Origin: Paenibacillus sp.
GTDB lineage: Bacteria; Bacillota; Bacilli; Paenibacillales; Paenibacillaceae
DNA length: 21,722 nucleotides
Direction of reading: 5' to 3'
Assembly (NCBI GenBank): GCA_029256665.1
Contig: JAQSXN010000002.1
Span: 1 to 21,722 of the forward strand
Position 1 is the first letter of the stretch. Each line of letters opens with the position of its first letter. The position numbers and the translations under genes are program-made. Shown piece after piece: positions 14,626 to 21,722 of the stretch. Under the pieces are notes generated by a model that saw nothing but the letters and a program-made list of their open reading frames with translations, was not told the DNA's origin and ran no database searches.

Positions 14626-15435
14626 TTATCGGGAAGCAATGACATGCGCCCGCAGCGCATCGGCCACGCTTCCTTCATTATTGGTGCCGATCACGAGATC
14701 GGCCCTTTCCTTCACGCCGCCCGGCGAATTGCCCATGGCGATCCCCAGTCCGGCGAATTCCAGCATGGATATGTCGTTATAATAATTGCCGATCGCGAGT
14801 ATGCGCTCCCTCGGGATGCCCCGCTCTTCCGCCAGCTTTCGCAGCGCGCCGCCTTTGCTTGCGCCCGGATGCTGAATATCGATAAACAGATCGCCGCTTC
14901 GGATGAGCTGAAGCTCTAGCTCTAGCTCGGCTCGTTCCCAATCCGATTGAACCGCGTCGATCTCCTCCTTCGTGCCGAAAATCGAAAGCTTAAGGAGACC
15001 TTCGGGAAGTTTAACGTTCCGATCAAGCATAGTAGGCGCAGCCTTATGAAGACCGTACATCTCCGCCGCCGCTTCCGTCATGCCTTCCACCATCATGTCG
15101 TAGGCGGTGTTAAGATCGAAGTGAACGCCTTTCTCGCGGCAATAATTCAAATAAGGCTCCAACAGATCGTGTGCGATATCGAACTGAAAGACGATGGATC
15201 GATCCGCGAATTCCACCGTCGCCGCTCCGTTATGCGTAATGATCGTCCCGTTCAAGCCAAGCTCCTCCAGCACGGGAAACGCCCCGATCGGCCCGCGTCC
15301 CGTGCACAAAATGATTTCCGTTCCTTGCGCGGCGCAATCTCTCCCCGCTTCCTTCACCTGCTCCGGCAACGCGTGCTCATCCGTCAGCAACGTGCCGTCC
15401 ACGTCCAGCGCTACCAAATCGTATTTCGCAGTCAT
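14626..15435 (-). CDS. Cof-type HAD-IIB family phosphatase
   Basis: This 269-residue HAD phosphatase has motif I ALDVDGTLL (Asp11, Asp13), motif II CTGRGP, the IIB-type cap domain in the middle, a motif III Lys in GASKGGALRKL, and a C-terminal motif IV reading GNYYNDISML (216-225). The first acidic position of motif IV, usually Asp (GDxxND), is Asn217 here, while Asp221 is kept. Relatives dephosphorylate sugar phosphates, flavin or pyridoxal phosphate; the substrate cannot be told from sequence. The ATG at 15435 has GGAGGAAACAAC upstream. It is the last gene of a minus-strand run after the pseudouridine synthase, 41 bases away. Confidence 0.9.
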   Translation of the reverse strand: MTAKYDLVALDVDGTLLTDEHALPEQVKEAGRDCAAQGTEIILCTGRGPIGAFPVLEELGLNGTIITHNGAATVEFADRSIVFQFDIAHDLLEPYLNYCREKGVHFDLNTAYDMMVEGMTEAAAEMYGLHKAAPTMLDRNVKLPEGLLKLSIFGTKEEIDAVQSDWERAELELELQLIRSGDLFIDIQHPGASKGGALRKLAEERGIPRERILAIGNYYNDISMLEFAGLGIAMGNSPGGVKERADLVIGTNNEGSVADALRAHVIASR

Positions 15436-15476
15436 GTTGTTTCCTCCGTCCCGTCTTGCTTTTCTCTATTTGTCAT

Positions 15477-16256
15477 TTACGCGCGGCTTGCGCCGCGATG
15501 AGCCTTCAGGAGCTTAACCTCTTCGTCCGTAAGCTCCCTATACCGGCCTTCCGGAAGCGATTCGTCCAGCTTGAGCGGACCCATCGATATTCGTTTTAAC
15601 GTCAACACCCGCTTTCCCGCAGCTTGGAACATCCGTTTGACTTGATGGAATTTGCCCTCCCGGATGGTGAGCCGGATGAGCGACGTCACGGCATCCTCTT
15701 CGTCGTTCGCGCTTCCGTCCGCATCATGTCGAACCTCCAAAACCACAAGCTCGGACGGCATCGTGACATAACCGTCGTCTAACGTAACGCCCGACGCAAA
15801 CGCCTCGATATCGGAGCCGTCGACATTGCCCGACACCAGCGCTTCGTACGTTTTATCCACGTGCTTGCGCGGCGACAACAGCTCATGCGCGAGCGCGCCG
15901 TCATTCGTCAGGAGCAGCAAACCGACCGTATCCTTGTCCAATCTTCCGACCGGGAACGGTCCCAGCAGCGTGTCCTCCGGCATCAAGAGATCGATGACCG
16001 TTCGGTCTCTGTTATCCTCGGTAGCGGACACGACGCCCGCCGGTTTGTTTAACATGAAATATACGACGTTCCGGTACGAAACCCGTTCGCCTTCGAACGA
16101 GACCGCTTGCGCGGACGGGTCAACGATCATTCCGCTGTCCTTGACTACCTTCCCGTCTACCGATACCTTGCCGCTTTTCACCGCTTTTTTGATCTCGCTC
16201 CTCGTTCCGCGGCCCATATGGGCAAGGAGCTTATCGATCCGCAGCTTCTCCGCCAT
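15477..16256 (-). CDS. RsuA-family rRNA pseudouridine synthase
   Basis: This enzyme converts specific uridines of ribosomal RNA to pseudouridine. The 259 residues begin with an S4 RNA-binding domain (LRIDKLLAHMGRGTRSEIKK), followed by the catalytic domain with MLNKPAGVVSAT and the family motif GRLDKDTVGLLLLTNDG, in which Asp107 is the nucleophile. The C-terminal REGKFHQVKRMF block is also present. RsuA modifies 16S position 516 and RluB-type members modify 23S; the short length and single S4 domain favour RsuA, but the target is inferred. The ATG (16256) follows the stop of the upstream methyltransferase with no gap, with GGAGGAG inside that gene's end, so the two are translated together. Both act on rRNA. 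Confidence 0.93.
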   Translation of the reverse strand: MAEKLRIDKLLAHMGRGTRSEIKKAVKSGKVSVDGKVVKDSGMIVDPSAQAVSFEGERVSYRNVVYFMLNKPAGVVSATEDNRDRTVIDLLMPEDTLLGPFPVGRLDKDTVGLLLLTNDGALAHELLSPRKHVDKTYEALVSGNVDGSDIEAFASGVTLDDGYVTMPSELVVLEVRHDADGSANDEEDAVTSLIRLTIREGKFHQVKRMFQAAGKRVLTLKRISMGPLKLDESLPEGRYRELTDEEVKLLKAHRGASRA

Positions 16257-17810
16257 CTACGTTCTCCTCCATCCCGGCGACAACTCGTTCTTGAGCATGC
16301 CGCCTTCATATTTGCCCCATCCGACCGGCCTGCCGTTCAAGCAGACAAGCACGTACCCTTTGGGCTTGGCTTCCGCTCCTGCGCCGCGCGCTATTCTTTC
16401 GAAAGGTACGAACAACGTTTCCCCGCGAAGATAACGGCTGCTTTCCTCGTCGTCCTTGAGGTTCAAATCAAGGGAGCGGGCCGCCTCTTCCGCGCGCAAG
16501 CCCATCGCAAGCGCCTGCGAAGGCGCGAACCGTTGACGTTTCGCCTCGCCGATGTACCAGCCGGCGCGCACAACCTTGAGACCGTCCAAAGAAGGAACGC
16601 CCGGAGGCTGCAAATAAACGCGTTCCCCGTAACTAACAAGCGCGCTCCCTTCCGCTTCCTCGGACCAGCGCAGCTGTTCGGTCTTAAATGCGCTCCAAAG
16701 TTCCCGCGGATCGATATCCGACGGCCGCGCGGCCGAATGAATTCCGTTGCCGCGCCCCTTGGCTGCTTTCCCTTTGCTTTGCCCTTTCAAGCCGATATTC
16801 AAAGGACCGTCCTTCCTCCGGGCGGCATGCACGGTAGTCGCAATACCAAGCGAAACCTGCGCTCGCTCGCCCTTTCTGCGGAGCAACGCGACGTAATGTC
16901 CCTCGCCGCGGACAAGATGCGGCCATAATCGCGCCGTTCCCGCCAGACTGTTCACGATCTCGTCGCCGGCCATGCTTGCCGTCTCCGCATCGATCCAGTC
17001 CGGCCGCCCGCCGCTTAGTCCGTTCGCGAGCGGGATCGGCTCGATGAAGAAATCGTCATGCTCAGCTAGAAACGCCGCGATTTGCGACTCGTTCTCCTCC
17101 GGCGAAAACGTGCAAGTCGAATACAGCAAGAGCCCGCCCGGCGCCAGCATCGCGGCCGCTTGCTTCAAAATATCCTTTTGCATCGCGCTGCACTTCTGAA
17201 CCGAATGGCGCTCCCAATCGCCGATCATGGAGTCGTCCTTGCGGAACATCCCTTCGCCCGAGCAAGGGGCGTCGACCAAGATCCGGTCGAACCATTCCGG
17301 GAACGCCGCGGCAATTTTTGCAGGCTCGTCGTTTAATACGATGGCGTTCCTGACGCCGGCCAACTCCACGTTTTTCGCCAATGCCTTTGTTCGTTCCGCC
17401 GCGTTGTCGTTCGTGACGAGCACGCCTTCTCCCGCGAGCTTCCCGGCGAGCTGCGTCGTCTTGCCGCCGGGCGCCGCGCACAAATCAAGCACCCGTTGAC
17501 CTGGGCGGACATCCAGCAGCTCGGCGGGCAGCATCGCGCTCGGCTCTTGAATGTAATACATACCCGCGTGGTAATAAGGATGTTTGCCGGGGCGCGCCTC
17601 CTCCGTATAATAGTAACCATTCTTCGTCCAAGGAATCTCCTTGTCCTCTCCTTGAAGAAACGACATTTCGAGCCATTCCGCAATCGTCAGCTTAAGCGGA
17701 TTGATCCGCAATCCGAATGCTCGCGGCGACTCGTAGGAAGCCATAAAAGCATCAAACTCCGCCCCTAACAAATCCCTCATCTTGTCCACAAACCGTGCCG
17801 GCAACTTCAT
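16257..17810 (-). CDS. RsmF/YebU-like rRNA cytosine-C5 methyltransferase
   Basis: This is a SAM-dependent m5C methyltransferase of the NOL1/NOP2/Sun (RsmB/RsmF) family acting on rRNA. The ATG at 17810 is preceded by CGGGAGGAAGTTATC and gives 517 residues; a longer start at 17849 lacks a ribosome site. Motifs are the SAM-binding VLDLCAAPGGKTTQLA (108-122), DAPCSGEGMFRKD with Cys183 (release cysteine) and YSTCTFSPEENE with Cys233 (catalytic nucleophile). The C-terminal third carries an RsmF-type PUA-like region with RAGWYIGEAKRQRFAPSQAL. It is the first gene of a minus-strand rRNA-modification pair with the RsuA-like gene. Confidence 0.93.
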   Translation of the reverse strand: MKLPARFVDKMRDLLGAEFDAFMASYESPRAFGLRINPLKLTIAEWLEMSFLQGEDKEIPWTKNGYYYTEEARPGKHPYYHAGMYYIQEPSAMLPAELLDVRPGQRVLDLCAAPGGKTTQLAGKLAGEGVLVTNDNAAERTKALAKNVELAGVRNAIVLNDEPAKIAAAFPEWFDRILVDAPCSGEGMFRKDDSMIGDWERHSVQKCSAMQKDILKQAAAMLAPGGLLLYSTCTFSPEENESQIAAFLAEHDDFFIEPIPLANGLSGGRPDWIDAETASMAGDEIVNSLAGTARLWPHLVRGEGHYVALLRRKGERAQVSLGIATTVHAARRKDGPLNIGLKGQSKGKAAKGRGNGIHSAARPSDIDPRELWSAFKTEQLRWSEEAEGSALVSYGERVYLQPPGVPSLDGLKVVRAGWYIGEAKRQRFAPSQALAMGLRAEEAARSLDLNLKDDEESSRYLRGETLFVPFERIARGAGAEAKPKGYVLVCLNGRPVGWGKYEGGMLKNELSPGWRRT

Positions 17811-17847
17811 GATAACTTCCTCCCGCCGTTTCCTTCCGCGATAGAAC

Positions 17848-17884
17848 AACCTCCAGCTCCGCCTAACAGGCGACGCTGGAGGTT
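17848..17884 (-). other. Compound hairpin upstream of the RsmF-like gene
   Basis: AACCTCCAGC pairs perfectly with GCTGGAGGTT, and an inner GCCT-AAC-AGGC stem sits in the loop. On the minus strand it lies downstream of the (p)ppGpp synthetase gene and 37 bases before the RsmF-like ATG. It lacks a T-run on that side, so it may be a weak terminator, an RNA-processing site or a leader element. On the plus strand only scattered T bases follow. Confidence 0.5.
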
Positions 17885-17911
17885 TCAGGTATTATCTCTT
17901 TTAAATTACAC

Positions 17912-17959
17912 GTTCAAAAAGTACGGAAAATCTCGTAATGGGAAGCGTATTTTTTGAAC
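17912..17959 (-). repeat. Internally deleted copy of the MITE-like repeat, inverted (48 bp)
   Basis: Read on the minus strand it starts GTTCAAAAAATACGCTTCCC, continues ATTACGAG like the head of the long copies, then jumps to a tail ending GTACTTTTTGAAC. It therefore keeps about 28 bases of head and 15-20 of tail. It begins 5 bases after the stop codon of the (p)ppGpp synthetase, with the head facing that gene, just as the 33-bp copy faces the glutaminase gene. Confidence 0.75.
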
Positions 17960-17964
17960 TACCA

Positions 17965-18768
17965 TTATGGTTGGTTGTGCTTTTTGGCTCTCGAGATCGC
18001 GACGCCGATATCGATCGACAACGCGTGCAGTGCCGGATAGTCCTGCTGCTCGAACAACTCGTTGAACTTGATCTGGAATTGGGCCGCTTCCCTCACTCTA
18101 TGGTAGAAATAGAGATCCTGGATGCCGCTCAGCACGCGGGAAACCGCATTGGACTGCTCTTCGAATTCCGTCTGCGCGTCCAGTATTTCCTTGCGTATGC
18201 TTGTCATCTCGGTGTCCAGCAAAAAGGCGGCCTCCGCCGCTTTCTTGAGACGTCCCCGCACGTCTTCGGGCAAGCTTTCCTTAAATTTATAGTTAAGCGA
18301 ATGTTCGATCGTCGCCCAGAAATTCATCGCCAGCGTGCGAATTTGAATCTCGGCAAGCACATGCTTGTAGCCGAGCGCCGTTTGCACGGGATAACGGACG
18401 ATGATATGGTAGCTGCGATAGCCGCTTTCCTTGTAGTTGGTTATATAATCCTTTTCGTATACGAGCTCGAGGTCTCTCCGGTTACGGATAAGCCCGGCAA
18501 CGCGGTGGATATCGTCGACGAATTGACACATGATTCTTATGCCCGCGATATCCTCGATTCCTTCTTCCAGTCGATCGGACGCGACTCCCAGCCGTCTTGC
18601 CTTCTCCAGAATGCTCGAGATCCGCTTGACTCTGCCGGTCACGAATTCGATGGGCGCGTACGCTTCTCTTATCTTCAGCTCCACGCGCATCGTCTTGAAT
18701 TTCACTTTCAATTCCTCAACCGCTTGTTCATATGGCTGTAGAAAAAGACTCCAGTCTCTACCGTCCAT
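17965..18768 (-). CDS. yjbM: Small alarmone synthetase (RelQ/YjbM-like GTP pyrophosphokinase)
   Basis: This single-domain enzyme makes (p)ppGpp from ATP and GTP or GDP. The start at 18768 has AGGAGGCGGCCGG upstream and gives 267 residues; a longer frame upstream overlaps pyrD and is unlikely. The RelA/SpoT synthetase domain is clear: DIAGIRIMCQFVDDI (from 73), KESGYRSYHIIVRYP with GYRSYH at 116-121, and EIQIRTLAMNFWATIEH from 140. No hydrolase HD domain, TGS or ACT domain is present. It is longer than the roughly 211-residue B. subtilis YjbM, mostly by a C-terminal helical part. It lies 17 bases after pyrD on the same strand, suggesting co-transcription with pyrimidine synthesis. Confidence 0.93.
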   Translation of the reverse strand: MDGRDWSLFLQPYEQAVEELKVKFKTMRVELKIREAYAPIEFVTGRVKRISSILEKARRLGVASDRLEEGIEDIAGIRIMCQFVDDIHRVAGLIRNRRDLELVYEKDYITNYKESGYRSYHIIVRYPVQTALGYKHVLAEIQIRTLAMNFWATIEHSLNYKFKESLPEDVRGRLKKAAEAAFLLDTEMTSIRKEILDAQTEFEEQSNAVSRVLSGIQDLYFYHRVREAAQFQIKFNELFEQQDYPALHALSIDIGVAISRAKKHNQP

Positions 18769-18785
18769 CCGGCCGCCTCCTGTTT

Positions 18786-19883
18786 CTAACGATGATCTGC
18801 GCCTACTGCTTCGGCAATGTTGCGGTAGCCGTCCTTGCGCAAGCAATCGACAAGTCCGCTTGTCAGCTCGCGCAGCAATGCTGGTCCTTTATAGATTAAA
18901 GCCGTATAGATTTCAACGAGCGAAGCTCCCGCGCGAATTTTATCGTATGCGTCTTGCGCGTTAAAGATGCCGCCCGACCCGATTATCGGCAAGCGCCCGC
19001 CGGTCTGCCGGTAAACGGCCGCGATGACTTCCGTCGAACGCCGCGTAAGCGGTCTCCCGCTTAAGCCGCCCGTCTCTCCCGCGTTACGGTGAGACAAGCC
19101 GTCCCGCGATAATGTGGTATTCGTCGCGATAATGCCCGACACTTCGCTATCCATAATGGTGGCTACCGTGTGCGCCAGCTGCTCGTCCGACATGTCCGGA
19201 GCAATCTTGACGAACACCTTCTTGGCGAGATTGCCGCGCGACTCGGCTTGCGACGCCATCTCTTGCATGACGGCGCCAAGCAGCTTCTTCAGCTCGTCGC
19301 CATGCTGCAGATCTCTTAGGCCTTGCGTATTGGGCGAGCTGATGTTGACGACAAAAAAATCGCCGTAATCGTACAATCTCCGAATGCAGGCCCCATAATC
19401 CTCATGAGCCTGCTCGTTTGGCGTATCTTTGTTTTTGCCGATATTAACCGCGATCGGAATCCGGTTAATCTTGCGCTTTGCGAGCGATGCCGCCATGGCG
19501 TCCGCGCCGTAGTTGTTGAAGCCCATCCGGTTGATGAGCGCTTCGTCGGACGGGAGTCTGAACAGCCGCGGCTGCGGATTGCCCGTTTGTCCTTTTGGCG
19601 TAACGGTGCCTACTTCCGCGAATCCGAAGCCGATACTGGAGAAGCCGTCGGCCGCGACGCCGTTTTTGTCCAGACCCGCCGCGAGCCCCACGGGATGGGG
19701 GAAGGAAATGCCCAGAACGTCCGTTCTAAGCTCCGGTGTAGACTCCACGCCGTACATGGCGTTCATGAGCGATCCGAGCCCCGGCACTTTGCCGCATGCG
19801 GCCATGCCGTCGATGACCAAATGATGCGCCTTTTCCGGGTCCATTTTAAAGAATATAGGTTTAAGCAACGATGAATAAAGCAA
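18786..19883 (-). CDS. pyrD: Dihydroorotate dehydrogenase (quinone), class 2
   Basis: PyrD oxidises dihydroorotate to orotate, passing electrons to quinone; class 2 enzymes sit at the membrane through N-terminal helices. TTG 19883 is chosen: GGAG lies 8 bases upstream and the product then begins MLYSSLLKPIFFKMDPEKAH, as is usual for this class, with 365 residues. A GTG at 19892 is the alternative. FMN and substrate motifs are VGLAAGLDKNGVA, GTVTPKGQTGNPQPRLFRL, INRMGFNN, NISSPNTQGLRDLQ with the class 2 serine, TNTTLSRDG, GGLSGRPL and IIGSGGIF. The yjbM-like gene follows in the same direction. A hairpin with a U-tract sits in the leader (19941-19978), which may attenuate expression. Confidence 0.94.
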   Translation of the reverse strand: MLYSSLLKPIFFKMDPEKAHHLVIDGMAACGKVPGLGSLMNAMYGVESTPELRTDVLGISFPHPVGLAAGLDKNGVAADGFSSIGFGFAEVGTVTPKGQTGNPQPRLFRLPSDEALINRMGFNNYGADAMAASLAKRKINRIPIAVNIGKNKDTPNEQAHEDYGACIRRLYDYGDFFVVNISSPNTQGLRDLQHGDELKKLLGAVMQEMASQAESRGNLAKKVFVKIAPDMSDEQLAHTVATIMDSEVSGIIATNTTLSRDGLSHRNAGETGGLSGRPLTRRSTEVIAAVYRQTGGRLPIIGSGGIFNAQDAYDKIRAGASLVEIYTALIYKGPALLRELTSGLVDCLRKDGYRNIAEAVGADHR

Positions 19884-19940
19884 CAAGTTCACTCCGTTCC
19901 GCAGTTTATGCTCTATCAGACAGTTTAGCCTTTTTGAATC

Positions 19941-19978
19941 AAAAAGAAAAGAGCCTAGCGCGGGCGCGCGGCGGGCTC
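19941..19978 (-). terminator. Hairpin with U-tract in the pyrD leader (possible attenuator)
   Basis: On the minus strand GAGCC pairs with GGCTC around an inner GCGC-GCCC-GCGC stem, followed by TTTTCTTTTT. It lies 58 bases before the pyrD start. Just after it comes CTTTTTGATTCAAAAAG (19930-19946), which could pair the U-tract with an A-tract. A TACAAT on the minus strand (19994-19989) might be the -10 of a pyrD promoter just ahead of the hairpin. It could instead end read-through from the L,D-transpeptidase gene. Confidence 0.5.
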
Positions 19979-19994
19979 TATCCATCCTATTGTA

Positions 19995-20023
19995 TTGCGG
20001 CAGGCGTGGAAAACGATTACAAT
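19995..20023 (+). promoter_or_regulatory. Candidate sigma-A promoter for the 46-aa membrane peptide
   Basis: TTGCGG (19995-20000) and TACAAT (20018-20023) are separated by 17 bases. The -10 matches consensus at five of six positions, the -35 at the TTG. A start near 20030 would leave a leader of about 33 bases. Confidence 0.42.
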
Positions 20024-20062
20024 ACAAGCATAGATCATTTTACATCAGAAAGGTTGATAACA

Positions 20063-20203
20063 ATGGGCGCAGCCAAACGCAAACCGGCAACAATGAGGGT
20101 TAAACCTAAGGACGAAGTGAACAAGAAGGCGCTCGTTTGGGCCGGCACCATCGTAGGCGTCGTCATCGTGGCCGTCGCCGTCCTGCTCATCGTCTTCTCT
20201 TAG
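20063..20203 (+). CDS. Small single-pass membrane protein (46 aa), unknown function
   Basis: ATG 20063 has AGAAAGG 9 bases upstream and encodes 46 residues. The first 24 are strongly basic (GAAKRKPATMRVKPKDEVNK), and the remainder is one hydrophobic helix (VWAGTIVGVVIVAVAVLLIV), so it should sit in the membrane with the basic end inside. I do not recognise a named family. It is divergent from pyrD and convergent with the L,D-transpeptidase gene, whose stop is 6 bases away. The frame is open further upstream to 19871, but that part overlaps the pyrD leader and lacks a ribosome site. Confidence 0.7.
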   Translation: MGAAKRKPATMRVKPKDEVNKKALVWAGTIVGVVIVAVAVLLIVFS

Positions 20204-20209
20204 CGGCAA

Positions 20210-21637
20210 CTATGTCAGCCAACGATATACCTTCGCGGGATTGCTTTCCTCTTGCTTTGGCGTCAGCCGGAATCGTTCCTTCGGCGCCTTGGCATCGGGC
20301 GGAAGCGTCCCGTTTTTTATATGCACCGGCGTTCCAAGCGGCACTAGGTCAAAGAGCTCCTCGACATCGGCTTGTCCCATTCGGATGCAGCCCAGCGATT
20401 CGTCTTTGCCGATGCTGTCTTGATCATCCGTGCCGTGTATCGCATACAGCGTATTCGAGAGCGTCATGCCTCTCGTGCCGAAGACGCTCTCGCCGCCGTT
20501 CGGATCGCGTACCTTCTCGCTAATAAAGAAGCTGCCCTCCGGCGTCTTATCTCCTCCGAGGCCTACTCTGTACCCCCGCACGATCAAACCGTTATGCACG
20601 ACGGCAAGCGTATGGTTCGATACGTCGACCACGATTTCCAGCGGCTTGCTCCAATCCGCCTGGAATAAGCCGTTCGAGCCGATCGAAGTTCCCGTCGCCG
20701 TGTTCGCCTTCTCTCCTTCGGCATCGGCTCCACCGCCTTTTCCGCCGGATTGGAGATTGGAGTATTCCGTTCCGGTCGGATTCGCTTCCTTAAGCTTCGC
20801 CAGCATGCCGGGGAACAAGGCCTTCAACCGGTCGTTATCCCCGGACAACACGTTATGGGGATAAGGGCGGACCAGGGATTCAAGCGAATCCGGCCATTTG
20901 CCATACAGCTTTGCATATTGCGTAATCGCGCTGGACAGCGTCCAGTGCAGCTCCTGTTCCTTCTGCCAGGCGGCAAATCGGGCTTCGGCAGGCTTCGCGT
21001 CCGCCGGTTCGCAGACGCACGCTTCCCGGTTCAGCATCGTAATGTCGTAGCTCGAAGCCCTCTCGCCGCGATTCATTTCCATGAGCATCCGGGTATTGCC
21101 GCTCCATTGCTTCCAGCCCGACTTCTCTTCTAGATGCGCCGCGATGACAGTCGGAGGAGCCTTCATCCCTCCTTTCATCACCTCGCCGAACGCATACCCT
21201 GCCGGCGTCTTCTCCTTGCGCGGCACCATTACGACGCCAAGGCTTGGCTCCGCGCCGACCATCGCTGGCAACGAGCCGCTTGTTTTATCGTCGAGATCGC
21301 GATTGATCGATGGAACCGCAAAGGCAAGAAGCAGCAGAGGTACCGCGATCACCGCGACATTGCGCGCGAGCCGCTTTCGCTTCTCCCTTTTCCCCCATGC
21401 TTTAAGTTCGGCCAATTGTTCTTGCGTAATGGCAAGCGGATGGCTTTCCTGCTCGAAAGCGTCGTAGATATCCCCGGCTTGGATGAAACAATAATTGGCT
21501 TTGCCTTCCTTGCCCGCTTGCCGGTAATGCTTGCCAAGCAGGTACCAGCCCATCTTGTTGCCTGGATGCTGTTTGACGAATTGCTTCAAATATATAATGT
21601 CTTCGGGATTGTTGAAACCCGGTTCCGCCATCCTCAT
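20210..21637 (-). CDS. Membrane-anchored L,D-transpeptidase (YkuD domain)
   Basis: This enzyme probably forms 3-3 cross-links in peptidoglycan or attaches groups to it. The 475 residues start with about 85 cytosolic residues resembling a TPR-like helical repeat (GNKMGWYLLGKHYRQAGKEG), then a membrane segment (VAVIAVPLLLLAFAVPSI, 94-111), a long extracellular region, and a C-terminal YkuD domain: PLEIVVDVSNHTLAVVHNG, VGLGGDKTPEG, His401 in IHGTDD and Cys417 in SLGCIRM. Leu415 replaces the His or Arg often found before the GC, a variation also seen in other family members. The ATG at 21637 has GAGG 8 bases upstream. The 85 bases beyond it to the window edge contain no gene I can support. Confidence 0.9.
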   Translation of the reverse strand: MRMAEPGFNNPEDIIYLKQFVKQHPGNKMGWYLLGKHYRQAGKEGKANYCFIQAGDIYDAFEQESHPLAITQEQLAELKAWGKREKRKRLARNVAVIAVPLLLLAFAVPSINRDLDDKTSGSLPAMVGAEPSLGVVMVPRKEKTPAGYAFGEVMKGGMKAPPTVIAAHLEEKSGWKQWSGNTRMLMEMNRGERASSYDITMLNREACVCEPADAKPAEARFAAWQKEQELHWTLSSAITQYAKLYGKWPDSLESLVRPYPHNVLSGDNDRLKALFPGMLAKLKEANPTGTEYSNLQSGGKGGGADAEGEKANTATGTSIGSNGLFQADWSKPLEIVVDVSNHTLAVVHNGLIVRGYRVGLGGDKTPEGSFFISEKVRDPNGGESVFGTRGMTLSNTLYAIHGTDDQDSIGKDESLGCIRMGQADVEELFDLVPLGTPVHIKNGTLPPDAKAPKERFRLTPKQEESNPAKVYRWLT

Positions 21638-21722
21638 GCCACCGTCCTCGTATTCGAATGCTGACGACGTAATCTCGTCTAATCGAATATATCGGCAATT
21701 GCTTCCTTATCTTGGAGGGCGA

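Noticed and set aside
19930..19946. Palindrome CTTTTTGAATCAAAAAG, similar to the repeat terminus
   Set aside because: It lacks the final GAAC and the CCGC inner bases, so it is not counted as a repeat copy; it is treated as part of the pyrD leader.
20327..20437. SLGCIRM instead of SHGC/SRGC in the YkuD domain as a sign of an inactive enzyme
   Set aside because: The catalytic Cys417 and His401 are present, and this position varies among L,D-transpeptidases, so inactivity is not supported.
1..21722. CRISPR arrays, tRNA or rRNA genes, prophage or toxin-antitoxin modules
   Set aside because: No regularly spaced direct repeats, no cloverleaf-like or rRNA sequence, and no phage or toxin families were seen in the window.

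Overview
The window looks like chromosomal DNA from a spore-forming member of the Paenibacillaceae (Cohnella or a GC-rich Paenibacillus). The reasons are a spoVAC-spoVAD-spoVAE operon, the Firmicutes yqeG-yqeH-aroE-yhbY-nadD-yqeK cluster, a YjcZ-type mini-protein, strong AGGAGG-type ribosome sites and GC-rich coding sequence. The genus is an inference from gene content and style; no search was run.

Layout. 1-442: the 3' end of a GtaA-like glutaminase gene with a terminator. 582-2532: the spoVA genes for dipicolinic acid uptake into the forespore, closed by a very clear terminator. 2546-7441: a MoxR ATPase / DUF58 / membrane transglutaminase operon. The transglutaminase frame is broken by one in-frame TAA at 5715. 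7440-11717: yqeG, yqeH, aroE, yhbY, nadD and yqeK, overlapping or closely spaced, for ribosome assembly, shikimate, NAD and Ap4A metabolism. The expected next gene, rsfS, is absent. 11736-12470: a minus-strand ywbE held between two copies of a repeat. 12519-14273: a DEAD-box RNA helicase with a long Arg/Gly-rich tail. 14473-14565: a 30-aa YjcZ-like sporulation peptide. 14626-17810, minus strand: rRNA m5C methyltransferase, rRNA pseudouridine synthase and a Cof-type HAD phosphatase. 17965-19883, minus strand: pyrD followed by a small (p)ppGpp synthetase. 20063-20203: a 46-aa membrane peptide. 20210-21637, minus strand: a membrane-anchored L,D-transpeptidase.

The least ordinary content is a family of non-coding, MITE-like repeats. 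Three long copies (2589-2855, 11736-11968, 12266-12470) share 11-bp terminal inverted repeats (GTTCAAAAAGT / ACTTTTTGAAC). They are built from a chain of small hairpin modules that are present or absent from copy to copy, and one stem shows a compensatory base change. Two end-to-end deletion derivatives (331-363 and 17912-17959) keep only the termini. Copies sit just after stop codons or, in two cases, just after a likely promoter, where they would form the structured 5' leader of the mRNA. No transposase is encoded in them. All other genes belong to known families.
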